64,000 nt of DNA, taken from NCBI GenBank assembly GCA_964036045.1, contig OZ038378.1:138972765-139036764 (forward strand), read 5' to 3'. The notes under the pieces are model-generated. The model was given only the letters and a program-made list of their open reading frames with translations, did no database searches and had not been told where the DNA came from. Made by a program: the position numbers and the translations under genes. This DNA comes from Eutreptiella sp. 'Long Island Sound 2002' (lineage: Eukaryota > Euglenozoa > Euglenophyceae > Eutreptiales > Eutreptiaceae). Of this stretch, positions 18,913 to 29,179 are shown one piece after another (the first letter of the stretch is position 1; the number at the start of each line of letters is the position of its first letter).

Positions 18913-21900
18913 CAGCAGTCCGTGCCCCACGTGAACGTGTATGAACGATCCAACGGAAGTCGACATACTTCATGCACTTCCTTCAGTGTCTCAACGCCAG
19001 CCATGAACTTGAAGGTGTCCTGACCCGTATAGTGTCGGCGGATATCACTGTCGAGGGCACGCTTCTGAATCAGGTTACCAGATCGATGGTTCAGCAATCG
19101 AAGGTTGGGATCACCAGGTCGGTCGTCGACGGGGCACTTGTACTGGAATACGAAGACATGTTCACGGGCAAGCGCTCGAAATTGTCCAGGTCCAAATGTT
19201 TGTGCCCTGGTCGAATAGAAGTCCCAGAGGCTCGACGGTTTCCAAACGTCCTCACGCCACAGATCGGCCCGATTGGTGGCCTCGAAGGAGCATCCGTCAT
19301 GTCGACCAGTAGTCCATCGATAGGTTTCCTTCGATCCAGTACCAGCGGCCATGCTGTGGTAGAACTGACCAGTTCACGTATCGACTCGCCACCACGGCGT
19401 GTCGGCAATCGAAAGTCGTCGTACGACAATGACGGCGCTGATGTCGTCCACTTCAGGGCCGAGGGCACATCGGTCGACGATCTCAAGCATGTCGGTTCGA
19501 GAACCTTCTTCTTGGAGTCGACCGAGGTGTTGATGGACATACTGCCCATCAGCGAGGGAACTCTGCAGAGCGAATCGAACCGCTTCTGCAGTCACAAGGC
19601 TCGAAGCCGTGTCAACAATGACCGCTTCGAGGACTTGGTCTCGGCAGCTGATCTTGCGTCGATGTGCAGCCTTAAAGTCATCGTGGATCGGTGTGAGGTA
19701 CTTGAAGAACGGGATGTCGAAGTGGTGCTGATAGGCGTTCGACTCCATCGACAAGAACCGGTGATCGAGGGGGTCCGGGTGGAACGGGTCGCTCGCAGGT
19801 GAGTCGGTTTTCTCGATCTCCTCCTGTTCGTCAGTATAGACGTCCCTCCGGAACTTGACCGCTCGACGCCAATGTTGTCCATCTTCGTATCCGGCCTCGA
19901 AGGGGGACATGAGGTATGTCGAGGTACCCAGGCGTCGAACCAATTCGGGGGCATCCACAAAAGGGAAAAGATTGGCATACTCTTCATTCGATGAGTGAAG
20001 GGCAGCAACTCGTCGGATCGCCTTATCGAAGTCGTGGTACCCGAGCCGTCTGGGTCCAGTCTGGTAGATCGTCGCCAACTGAACAAGGTCGATGGGGGCG
20101 CCTGGTGCGACGGCGTTAGACGCATAGGGTTCGATCTGTTCTCCGAGTCGAAAGTACTTCTGGAGCTGGACCGCAGGGTCCTGTGTTCGATGTGGAGCGC
20201 ACGCATACCGCTTATACCCAAGTCGAGAGGTGCCTCGAAGGCCGCGCAGTTGGTGTCGGCGAAGAAGCAAATCGACTTTGTACGCAAGGAAGGGGGCTCG
20301 ATCTTCGAAGAGCCAGATGTTCGCCTGGCAAACCCTTTGAAGCTCACGGTAACTCCCATGATCGAAACGGCAACGGGAGCTTCTCGTCCGATCCTTTCGT
20401 GGGTCCAGAAGCATCGATATTTGAAGATCAGGTCGATTCCATCGGCAACGTTTATCAGGTCGTCGATACCCGAGATCTCTCGATGCATGCGGTTGAGTCG
20501 AGCAATTTGACTCGGCAGGGTATGTTCGGTGAGGCCTTGTCGGAATCCCCAGTCGAGCTCTTCATCATAATGTCGCCATGTGACGAGGGCCGCTCGAAAG
20601 TTCTGACAAGCCACTTCGATTCTTGTATACCACTGGTATCCCGGCTTACCACCAAGATTCCCACGCTCATCGAAAGACGTGTCAGGGGCGCTTCGAGCCA
20701 ATTCGTAAGGGAATGGTGCGGTTCGTCCCCAACCGTCGATGCAGATGGTCTTGCCTAACTCGGAAATGGCGGCATTTGCCTTCGACACGACTTCATAATG
20801 TTTCTCGTTCAGGAACGTGTGCGGCTTTCGAAGACCAGCCATGGTACTCGACGCAATAGTGAGTACCGATGGCTCGAGCCTAGTGTATTCTGTCTTCATC
20901 GGATCATCCTCATGTGTCCCAAATCGATAGGGTGGCTTCAATCCGAACGTGCCCAAGTGTCGGAGTTCGTCGATGGTCTCGATTTCATGATTGTACTGCG
21001 GCATGTTATAGGGCTGCCACTTCGACTCCGGCACCGGCCCAGAATCGTAGCTGGGTGGTGCTGGCGACCACGCGGGCTCGTAAGGATATTCTTCTTCGTC
21101 GTCGGACTCGAGTGGCCAGGGTTCAGCGTCGTAGTTGTGGTCATCGTCGTGGCAATAGGAGTCGGACTGGTTCGTTCGACTAGAAGCTTGTGTTTTCGGG
21201 GCATTCGAATGCCAGGATTGGTCGACCGAGTCGTCTTCGACTTTCGGCTCTCCGGTACCCGGATCCTCTCTGGATGACCTTGATGTCCAGGTGTTCGGCC
21301 TCGATGTCCAAGAGCTGTCGACCCATCCGGGCGCTGAACAGAGGAAGGAAGATCAGTCGTCGTACCCCGTGTAGCAAGCAAGATCTTCATCAGAATCGAA
21401 CCAGTCAGGGCTTGAGCACCGCTCTCGAAAGTATTCTGCATCGACCGGGGGAGGGGGCCCGTACAGCTTACAGAGTTCTGGCGGCATGTCGGGCGGGGTC
21501 CCTCCCTTCGTCGGTTCCGGAACACGCAAGTTGGCCAGGGCTATCTCGAGCACTTCCAAGCCTTCGGCGCCTCCTGTTACGATGGGCCGTCCACTCGGCA
21601 CTATTCCTGCAAATTTTCGCGAGGGAACACACCTCCCTTGCCTCCTTTCGACGGGCCTCCTTTTCCTTTTGAGCTCCCGGCATATGCCGACTGGCTGTAG
21701 TTCGGCGGTTCGAATGGATCGAGAGGTCGACTCGGACGACTTGGCGCTGATGCTACCGACAAGCAGCGGCCAGTTGAAGTCGTCCTCGCTGGGGGTTCGA
21801 TCGCGTCAACATTGATGACGTTCGACGGTGTCGCTCGAGAAGGCGGAGGTCGAGAGGAAGTTCGGGGCGTCCGGGATGTAGTACCATAGGCAGAGGCTCC

Positions 21901-21924
21901 AGTGATCGACCCGGAACCTCGCAT
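18912..21924 (-). pseudogene. Element C: large ORF of unknown function in the env position
   Basis: Lies between the integrase-chromodomain frame and the 3' LTR, on the pol strand. Coding pieces: 21924-21601 (Ser/Pro/Gly-rich), 21601-21353, then an acidic stretch (ESDDEEEYPYEPAW), then 21034 to about 20370 (GLKPPYRFGTHEDDP, TICIDGWGRTAPFPYE), shifting to 20414-19374 (GYHDFDKAIRRVAALH) and 19352-18912. Two or more frameshifts and one stop break it. Total coding potential is about 1000 residues. I see no signal peptide, long hydrophobic segment, protease or nuclease motif, so it does not look like a classical envelope protein. Family not recognised. Confidence 0.5.
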
Positions 21925-21973
21925 GAGTTTTTCGAAAAACCACGCTGCAGAGAAGAGTAAGGGTGTTACTCAG

Positions 21974-24430
21974 TTACTCAGGGTTGAGTCGAAGGAACTC
22001 AAGGTACACAGGATCCTCCTCTAGAGCCTTGCTCGACTCCCAAGACCATGTGTCGTCATCCCATTCACAACGGTACAGGAATATGCGGCGCTTTTTAGAT
22101 CCCACTCGACGTCTAGCCACAATCTTGACAAGTCGAGGAGATTCTCCAGTTTTGACAGGGGGCATCGGAAATTCCCACACCGGCTGTCCCTCTCGATGGA
22201 CATAGGGTTTTATGCTGTCTCCATTAAAAACTCGCAACCCATCGAAGGGGGCAGGGATGTCCAGTTTGACATTCTCGCCCTTGTTCAGTACCTCCAGTAT
22301 TTTGTAAGGGCCGCACCAGACAACATCGAGCTTCCCTTTACGTCGATATTCCGGCACCAACACCCACCATCGTTCACCAACTTCAGGCACTCGAACGTGT
22401 CGGTCCATTTGCAGGACCACATGCATCTGGCGTCGACGTTGCTCGGCAAGCATTGCACGCACAGAATCGAAGGTACGTTCCGCTCGTTGCATGTAATCAT
22501 TCACAGTCGATGGTTCATGTGCATGAGAAGTCATTCGGGGGAAATCCAATGGAAAATGGGGTGTTCGACCTTCATCTATCTCGAACGGGGATAGTCGAGG
22601 ACTATTGGATGTCAGGTTGTTGAACTGGATTTCGGCGAACAGGAGGTCGACATCCCACTCGTTGTTGCCGAAGATGCCGTGTGTACGCAGGCGCTGGAGG
22701 ATGGACTGATTGCTGCGCTCCGCCAGGCCATTGCCTCGAGGGCGGTTGGCCACTGTTTGATGCATCTCAATCTTGAAGCGCTGAGCCAAATCCTTCCACT
22801 CCTGAGACTCGAACAGCTTGTCTCGGTCAGAAACACTTTGTCGAGGGCATCCTTTCAATCGAATAACCTCACGTAGGAACACATAGATAAGGTCGTTGGC
22901 TGTCATATCCTTGCGACAAGGGATGAACATTCCACGCTTGGAGAATCGGTCGACTACAGTCATGATGGCGTCATGACCCCCTGTGGTCGGCGGCAATCCT
23001 GAAACCCAATCGATGGACACACTGTGCCATTTGGTGTCGGGCACCGGCAATGGTCTTGGCACTCTGGCGGTGTCGACTCGTCTTGATTTCGCCGCTTGAC
23101 AGACATCGCAACTTAGTATGTATCGCTCGACATAGTGTCGAAGGTGTGAACATACGTAGTCGCGCTTAATCAGGGCCATGGTTCGAAGGACTCCTGAGTG
23201 GCCATAGAACTCCGACTCGTGGTACATAGCCACAATCGACGTAACCAGCGTTCGGGGGACGAGCACACGTTTGCCCATCGTCGACAAATGGAGGAATTTG
23301 TCAGCATCGAAGGACAACTTGGCATCTCGAAGCTGGTGTCGTGCCGCAGGGCTTCGAATCGCGACTTCGTAGATGTTTTTCGTCCGGGGGTCCTCCTGAT
23401 AGGCTGCCGCCCACACAGCTGTCGAAGTCAAGTCTTTGCACTGATAATGTCGATGTACTCGGCGGTGTGTACCCTTAAGACTTGAAGGGTATGGCGTGTT
23501 CGACCGAACCTTTGGCAAGGGAACTGATTGCAACGTGCTGTCACGGTGACGTCGACAGCGAATCAGTTCCGCCATGGTCGGAGCGTATTGAAGTTCATTG
23601 CCAAAGGTGACTCGAAGGGGGCGATCCATGCTTACATCGGTGAGGTCGTCGGTGTCGGTAGACGTGTCTGGCTCATTGCCAGCCTCATCGAGATGCATGT
23701 CTGGTTGGTGTGAATTCTCAGCCATGATCTCGTCCGATGGTGCTGGATCCAGTCTCAGGTCCTCCGGCCCAGCAGTTGTCGCGCTCAACGGTAGCGGCTC
23801 CAGGTCCTCCGGCTCGACGGCGGGTTCGGTGTCGAATTGGAGGGCTGGTTCCGCAAGCTCATCTGCGTCAAGTTCCTTCCCCACGGAGCGTCTGCTTGGT
23901 AGTGGAACGTACAGGTGGTCGTACGGCTGGGGCCACACCTCGTCATGAGAGAATGAGTCTTCGAGTACATGTAGGAACTCATCGACAGGTTCTCCTTCCG
24001 GTGAAGCCCAATCTTCGACCAGGGGAATTGCGAAAGCCCGTGTACGTGTGGCATTTTCGATATCCATCAACTGCCGCGAAGTTAGACGGGAGCAGGCGTC
24101 TGCCGCAGGGTTCTCGAGGCCCGGCACGTACCACAACGTCAGGTTGTATTCCTCGAGGAATTGGGACCATCGTGCTTGCCGTGGTGTCAGCGGTCGAGGA
24201 CAGGTCTTGAGATATCGAAGACTTTCGTGGTCAGTGTGCACGTGCACCTGCTGCGGTCCTCGAAGTAGGTGAAACCATTGTTTCAAGGCTAATACGATGG
24301 CCAACAACTCCTGTTCTCGAATCGGGTATCCAGTTTCGGCAGGCTGCATTTTCCGCGACATGAAGGCAATAGGTCGAAGATGTCCCTTGTACTTCCCATG
24401 TGCACATCGTTGCGCCAGCGTAGCACCCAC
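21974..24430 (-). CDS. Element C: RNase H, integrase and chromodomain
   Basis: 818 codons, in frame with the upstream RT across one TAA (24439-24437). RNase H motifs are RPIAFMSRKM, EQELLAIVLAL and VHTDHESLRYL. A long acidic linker follows, then the integrase HHCC (YHESEFYGHSG ... CDVCQAAK) and core VSIDWVSGLPP, SVSDRDKLF, GLAERSNQSI (DDE). The C-terminus has GPYKILEVLNKGENVKLDIP and a chromodomain-like end (LVKIVARRR, FLYRCEWDDDTWSWESS, YLEFLRLN). Intact over its length. Makes and integrates cDNA; the chromodomain probably guides insertion to heterochromatin (family knowledge). Confidence 0.9.
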   Translation of the reverse strand: MGATLAQRCAHGKYKGHLRPIAFMSRKMQPAETGYPIREQELLAIVLALKQWFHLLRGPQQVHVHTDHESLRYLKTCPRPLTPRQARWSQFLEEYNLTLWYVPGLENPAADACSRLTSRQLMDIENATRTRAFAIPLVEDWASPEGEPVDEFLHVLEDSFSHDEVWPQPYDHLYVPLPSRRSVGKELDADELAEPALQFDTEPAVEPEDLEPLPLSATTAGPEDLRLDPAPSDEIMAENSHQPDMHLDEAGNEPDTSTDTDDLTDVSMDRPLRVTFGNELQYAPTMAELIRCRRHRDSTLQSVPLPKVRSNTPYPSSLKGTHRRVHRHYQCKDLTSTAVWAAAYQEDPRTKNIYEVAIRSPAARHQLRDAKLSFDADKFLHLSTMGKRVLVPRTLVTSIVAMYHESEFYGHSGVLRTMALIKRDYVCSHLRHYVERYILSCDVCQAAKSRRVDTARVPRPLPVPDTKWHSVSIDWVSGLPPTTGGHDAIMTVVDRFSKRGMFIPCRKDMTANDLIYVFLREVIRLKGCPRQSVSDRDKLFESQEWKDLAQRFKIEMHQTVANRPRGNGLAERSNQSILQRLRTHGIFGNNEWDVDLLFAEIQFNNLTSNSPRLSPFEIDEGRTPHFPLDFPRMTSHAHEPSTVNDYMQRAERTFDSVRAMLAEQRRRQMHVVLQMDRHVRVPEVGERWWVLVPEYRRKGKLDVVWCGPYKILEVLNKGENVKLDIPAPFDGLRVFNGDSIKPYVHREGQPVWEFPMPPVKTGESPRLVKIVARRRVGSKKRRIFLYRCEWDDDTWSWESSKALEEDPVYLEFLRLNPE

Positions 24431-24436
24431 ACAGTC

Positions 24437-25972
24437 TTACAAAGCGTCTGTGTACAGGTGATACGGCTGTCGGGGGTCGATAGCACTGAGATGTGTCGCA
24501 CTGATCATCGCCTGCTTCAGCTTGTCGAAGGAAGCCTGGTGGACGGCTATCCATTCCCACTCGAAGTCTGCCTTAAACATTACAGTCAGAGGGGCTGCGA
24601 CAGCTTGGAACCCTTCGACAAACTGCTGGTAAAATCCATACAATCCAATGAACTGTCGAACTTCATGAACCGTAGTTGGTGGAGGCCAACCTCGAATGAC
24701 CTTGATCTTTTCGGGGTCCATGTGTACTCCATCTTGGTCGATGATGTATCCGCAGAAGGGCACTCGACTCTGAAAGAATGTGGATCTATCGATGCAGGGG
24801 AAGAGCTGGTGCTTACGGAGTAGTTCATGTACCAGGTCGAGGTGTCGTTGGTGTTCGTCCGCATCCTTCGAGAAGACGAGGATGTCGTCAATGTACACCC
24901 ATACAAAGATCCCCAAGTGGTCTCGAAGGACATCGTTCAGGACGCGTTGGAACGTCGATGGCGCATTACAGAGGCCAAAGGGCATAACAACCCACTCGAA
25001 GGCGCCAAATTGTGTGTTGAAGGCGGTTTTCTCGATATCATCATCTTGAATTCGGATCTGGTGGAACCCACTAACAAGGTCAATCTTTGAGAAGACGGTG
25101 GAACCCCCCAGTGTACTCAAGATGGATTGGATCGATGGCAAAGGATATCGATCTCGTACAGTTCGTGTATTCAAAGCTCGGTAGTCGACGCACATACGCA
25201 ATTTACCATTCGCTTTCTTCACCAGTAGGCAACCCGCTCCGTATGGACTCGAGGATGGTCTGATGCGACCAGATCGATGCAACTTGTCCAGTTGTCGTCG
25301 AAGTTCATCTAGTTGGCTCGGATCCATTTTGTAAGGGTGTACCCACGGTGGATTGTCATCCGAATCGAGGCGTATTCGATGATCTCTTCCAGGTCGATGC
25401 AGAGGTAGGTCTCCATACTCCGCTTTCTCCCGGTCGTAGAGGTCCGCCCACTTGTGTAATCGATTCGGCAGTTTGCGCCGAACAGGGTCAAGCCCGTCAT
25501 CATTGCCATCACTGGCTTGCATCTTATACATTTGATCGACCGGCACTGCTGGTCGAGGCATGCAACACAGAAATACTTGATCTCCCGTGAGATCAGATCG
25601 ACGGATTTCTCCCTTGAGCTTCGCCAACGAAATGTACTCAATCCCCATATCGCTGCACTCCTCATCGGTGATACCATCGTCCGTTTCGGACTCATCGAAC
25701 ATGTCAGTACCGCGCTGAACGTGTGTCGACGAGTGTAGGTGAGGGTGTTCGTTGGCATGTGGGGTAGGACTCCCAACCGGACTCGCTTTCGAGGAACTGG
25801 ATGAAAGTATCGAAAGAAGGTCCAGCTTCGAAGCTGCTTGAAACTGCAGCTGGGTGGAATGTCTTGTTTCGCCAAAAGACAACCGGTACGAAATCCAAAC
25901 AATGTTGGATGTTGGCGTATCGCTCCTTCCAGTTGACAGTTGGATTGTAGCTTCGAAGCCATGGTAGTCCAA
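24437..25972 (-). CDS. Element C: reverse transcriptase
   Basis: 511 codons from ATG 25972, overlapping the end of the protease frame in the +1 frame. RT motifs are PPWVHPYKMDPSQLDELRRQ, YGAGCLLVKKANGKLRMCVD, YRALNTRTVRDRYPLP, KIDLVSGFHQIRI (motif A), FGLCNAPSTFQRVLNDVL (motif B), VWVYIDDILVFSKD (motif C) and VRQFIGLYGFYQQFVEGF (thumb). It ends in the RNase H start YHLYTDAL followed by TAA, beyond which the same frame continues. All catalytic Asp residues are present. The single nonsense codon separates RT from RNase H. Confidence 0.9.
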   Translation of the reverse strand: MDYHGFEATIQLSTGRSDTPTSNIVWISYRLSFGETRHSTQLQFQAASKLDLLSILSSSSSKASPVGSPTPHANEHPHLHSSTHVQRGTDMFDESETDDGITDEECSDMGIEYISLAKLKGEIRRSDLTGDQVFLCCMPRPAVPVDQMYKMQASDGNDDGLDPVRRKLPNRLHKWADLYDREKAEYGDLPLHRPGRDHRIRLDSDDNPPWVHPYKMDPSQLDELRRQLDKLHRSGRIRPSSSPYGAGCLLVKKANGKLRMCVDYRALNTRTVRDRYPLPSIQSILSTLGGSTVFSKIDLVSGFHQIRIQDDDIEKTAFNTQFGAFEWVVMPFGLCNAPSTFQRVLNDVLRDHLGIFVWVYIDDILVFSKDADEHQRHLDLVHELLRKHQLFPCIDRSTFFQSRVPFCGYIIDQDGVHMDPEKIKVIRGWPPPTTVHEVRQFIGLYGFYQQFVEGFQAVAAPLTVMFKADFEWEWIAVHQASFDKLKQAMISATHLSAIDPRQPYHLYTDAL

Positions 25973-26663
25973 GCACTACATCCGGCAAAATCTCCAAGAC
26001 CTTGAAGTGATGACGAAATACAAGCTCTCCAACTCGAACATAAGCTCGCGTGTAGTATTGTACTTCGACTTGGACACCTCCGGCTGTCAAGACATGTCCA
26101 GGGTTTCTCAGTTTATAGAGGGGAAGTCGCGCCCTCTTTGCTGTTTGCATCGACATAAAGTCACTGGTCGCCCCACAGTTGACCAACAGTTCCACGCTGG
26201 AGTCGAAGGAGTCTTCACGACATGCGCAAATGCGCCCTCGAACCGTGAACAGAGACGCATGCTCAGGTTCGGTTCCTTCGACAGTGACACCTCCAAGCGT
26301 CGAATTCTTTTCGGGTTTATTGGTGCTGGTGGTGGTGTTCAGCTCTTCTCGAGGACGTCCGCCACCAGGTCTTCAGAATTGTTTTCTAGGCCGTTGTAGG
26401 CCGTTCTCTGCTCTTGGAGCGGGATCGAAACCATCCCTTGCTGTCTCGACTTTGATCTTGTTTTGGTGTGTTCGACCTTGATTCCCGACGTTCTCGTCCT
26501 CAGGATGGCGGTCGACCTTTTGGACAGTCACGGGCCAAGTGTCCTTGTTCGCCACAATTGTAGCAACGTCTGCTTTCTCGACCATCTTGGCGCCCGCCAT
26601 GTTGACGTCCGAACCGTTCACCAATGTAGGCATGTAACTCTTCTCGAAACTTGGCAATTGCAT
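25704..26663 (-). pseudogene. Element C protease frame, left unit (damaged)
   Basis: Same frame as 28947-29870 of the right unit, but with a TGA at 26375-26373 and with the active-site Asp replaced: it reads VELLVNCGATSDFMS instead of VDCGATSDFMS. Downstream strand motif is LPDVVLGLPWLRSYNPTVNW. It overlaps gag at its 5' end and RT at its 3' end, each time in the +1 frame. Inactive as protease. Confidence 0.75.
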
Positions 26664-27981
26664 CGAGATTCATCGGCTCTGCCACGGTCGAAGCCGTGGG
26701 CGCCGCAGCTGGGGTCGGCATTGGAGTGACGTGTGGCGTAGGCATAGGGTTGGATGGAAACGTGGAAATCGAAGTAGGTGGGACCATCATAGGCAGGGGC
26801 CTCGAGACTGCAGGACCCAAGGTGTGATCTGATGTCGTTCTTGATGCGTTCTGCACCTCTTCCAGTTGATACCCAGCCGCAATGTAGGCTTCCGCGATGG
26901 TCTCTACGGAGGTATCGAATCCAAATGGATTATTAGAACGCCATCTGGAACGGACTTCAACGATGTACTGCTGACGCACAGCGTCATTCGACAAACCTTC
27001 AACAAATCGAGAGCTGACGAGGAAACCCATCTGGAGTTCACTGGTGTTGACCTTCGACTTGATAACGCATGTACAAAATTCTCCAACGTAATCTGCATGT
27101 CGGGGGAACTCGCTCTCTTTCAAGCTCAACATTGTCGACAAATACACTGGCTCATGGGATATGCAGTCGAAACGCTGGCCTAACACACGCATGAGCTCGA
27201 ACCAGTCATCTTGTACAACTTTCGTCAGGCTACGATAGTACTTAGCGGCATCACCATCGAGGAGGAATGACATCGTTGCTGCCTGATCGACGGGTGAGGT
27301 GATGTCCGACAAAGTGAAGGCTCGTAGTAAATCTTCTTTCCATGTTCGAAATTTTCCACATCCAGGTTTAACTGTGAACCTCTTGACCAGTTTGTTCAGG
27401 CGCTCGACGCGGCGTCCCAAAGTCTCCTGCGAAGGAGCACGTTGAACTAAGAACTGGGGTAGTGGTTCGAAGGTAGGCCGCTGTGGGAGTGGTTGTTTTG
27501 GAGGGTGAGGTTGGTTCAAATTCGAAGAAGACGATGGCTGTGGTTGCGGAAACTGGATGTTGTTCGGAGGTGCTGGACTCGAAGTTCGTACAAATTCGTT
27601 GAGAAGAGCGTAACATTGCGACAATTCATGTTCCACGCGCTGAAGTTCATTTGCGGCAGCTTGAGTTGCATTTTCCGTCGAGGACTGCAAGGTATCGATG
27701 CGCTGGCCAGTTGCTGCTGTAGCACTTGCTGCTGTTGCCTGCAATACATCGATGCGTTGTTCCAATTCGATAACTTTGGCTTGAGTATCTGCAACCTTCT
27801 CCGAACAGCTGTGAAGATCACGAGAGAGACATGCAAAACACTCGCTTTCTCGACTAGCGATGCGCTCTGCGATGAACTTCTCTAACGAGGTCGAAAATTC
27901 GTGATGCAAGGGTGAATCACTTCGAAACAAACTGTCTCTGATGAAATGCAGCATAGCTGCGTCGTCGAAGGGCCGCTCCAT
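26500..27981 (-). CDS. Element C gag, left unit (intact)
   Basis: 493 codons from ATG 27981. N-terminal coiled-coil-like part (VADTQAKVIELEQRIDVLQA), Pro/Gln-rich linker, gag core (FRTWKEDLLRAFTLSDIT, AATMSFLLDGDAAKYYRSL) and a CCHC zinc knuckle CYNCGEQGHLARDC near the end. Builds the virus-like particle and packages RNA. The 3' end overlaps the protease frame by about 160 bases. Confidence 0.9.
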   Translation of the reverse strand: MERPFDDAAMLHFIRDSLFRSDSPLHHEFSTSLEKFIAERIASRESECFACLSRDLHSCSEKVADTQAKVIELEQRIDVLQATAASATAATGQRIDTLQSSTENATQAAANELQRVEHELSQCYALLNEFVRTSSPAPPNNIQFPQPQPSSSSNLNQPHPPKQPLPQRPTFEPLPQFLVQRAPSQETLGRRVERLNKLVKRFTVKPGCGKFRTWKEDLLRAFTLSDITSPVDQAATMSFLLDGDAAKYYRSLTKVVQDDWFELMRVLGQRFDCISHEPVYLSTMLSLKESEFPRHADYVGEFCTCVIKSKVNTSELQMGFLVSSRFVEGLSNDAVRQQYIVEVRSRWRSNNPFGFDTSVETIAEAYIAAGYQLEEVQNASRTTSDHTLGPAVSRPLPMMVPPTSISTFPSNPMPTPHVTPMPTPAAAPTASTVAEPMNLDAIAKFREELHAYIGERFGRQHGGRQDGRESRRCYNCGEQGHLARDCPKGRPPS

Positions 27982-28062
27982 TGTAGATCGAAGTCCAAAT
28001 CAAGTTGACGGCGTTGCGGCGTCGAAGATTGATCTCGAAAATTGATCCCCCCCGCCACCTAG
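27982..28062 (-). promoter_or_regulatory. Element C leader fragment, left unit
   Basis: 81 bases between the gag ATG and the CTAG insertion site of D. On the minus strand it starts with a G run (GGTGGCGGGGGGGATC). Second copy at 31189-31269. Confidence 0.6.
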
Positions 28063-28407
28063 TGAAGCGGTACCCAGAACCCCATGGCTAGGGTAGGGCA
28101 TACAACCGGTCTCCGGTCCACTAACCCCATGTGGGGAAGGGAAGACCGGTCTGCGGTCCACTAACCCCATGTACGGAAGGCGCCCGTTGACGCCCGGTGC
28201 GAGCCCGGCGGGAGCGTGTTCCGTGCCGTAAAGCCCCGCATCGGCAACCGATGCACCGCCAGCGGCGATTTGTGTATCAGAATATCAGGAATCAACAGGG
28301 TTTTTTTTTTCATACTGTTTCCGTCAATTTTTACGCTTCCGTTCTGATATTCACTGTTTTGACTGCTGGTGGTTGGATCGCAACTTTACCGTAACCGCCA
28401 GTTTAAC
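28063..28407 (+). repeat. Truncated copy of the start of the element D LTR
   Basis: First 345 bp of the D LTR (TGAAGCGGTACCC...), present as part of the left duplication unit. Contains a short internal tandem repeat (ACCGGTCTCCGGTCCACTAA, two copies). Confidence 0.9.
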
Positions 28408-29179
28408 ATTTACCATTCGCTTTCTTCACCAGTAGGCAACCCGCTCCGTATGGACTCGAGGATGGTCTGATGCGACCAGATCGATGCAACTTGTCCAGTT
28501 GTCGTCGAAGTTCATCTAGTTGGCTCGGATCCATTTTGTAAGGGTGTACCCACGGTGGATTGTCATCCGAATCGAGGCGTATTCGATGATCTCTTCTAGG
28601 TCGATGCAGAGGTAGGTCTCCATACTCCGCTTTCTCCCGGTCGTAGAGGTCCGCCCACTTGTGTAATCGATTCGGCAGTTTGCGCCGAACAGGGTCAAGC
28701 CCGTCATCATTGCCATCACTGGCTTGCATCTTATACATTTGATCGACCGGCACTGCTGGTCGAGGCATGCAACACAGAAATACTTGATCTCCCGTGAGAT
28801 CAGATCGACGGATTTCTCCCTTGAGCTTCGGCAACGAAATGTACTCAATCCCCATATCGCTGCACTCCTCATCGGTGATACCATCGTCCGTTTCGGACTC
28901 ATCGAACATGTCAGTACCGCGCTGAACGTGTGTCGACGAGTGTAGGTCAGGGTGTTCGTTGGCACGTGGGGTAGGACTCCCAACCGGACTCGCTTTCGAG
29001 GAACTGGATGAAAGTATCGAAAGAAGGTCCAGCTTCGAAGCTGCTTGAAACTGCAGCTGGGTGGAATGTCTTGATTCGCCAAAAGACAACCGGTACGAAA
29101 TCCAAACAATGTTGGATGTTGGCGTATCGCTCCTTCCAGTTGACAGTTGGATTGTAGCTTCGAAGCCATGGTAGTCCAA
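28408..29179 (-). pseudogene. Element C RT N-terminal fragment, right unit
   Basis: Copy of the first 257 codons of the RT frame (to LVKKANGK), cut by the duplication junction before motif A. Nearly identical to 25201-25972. Confidence 0.9.
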
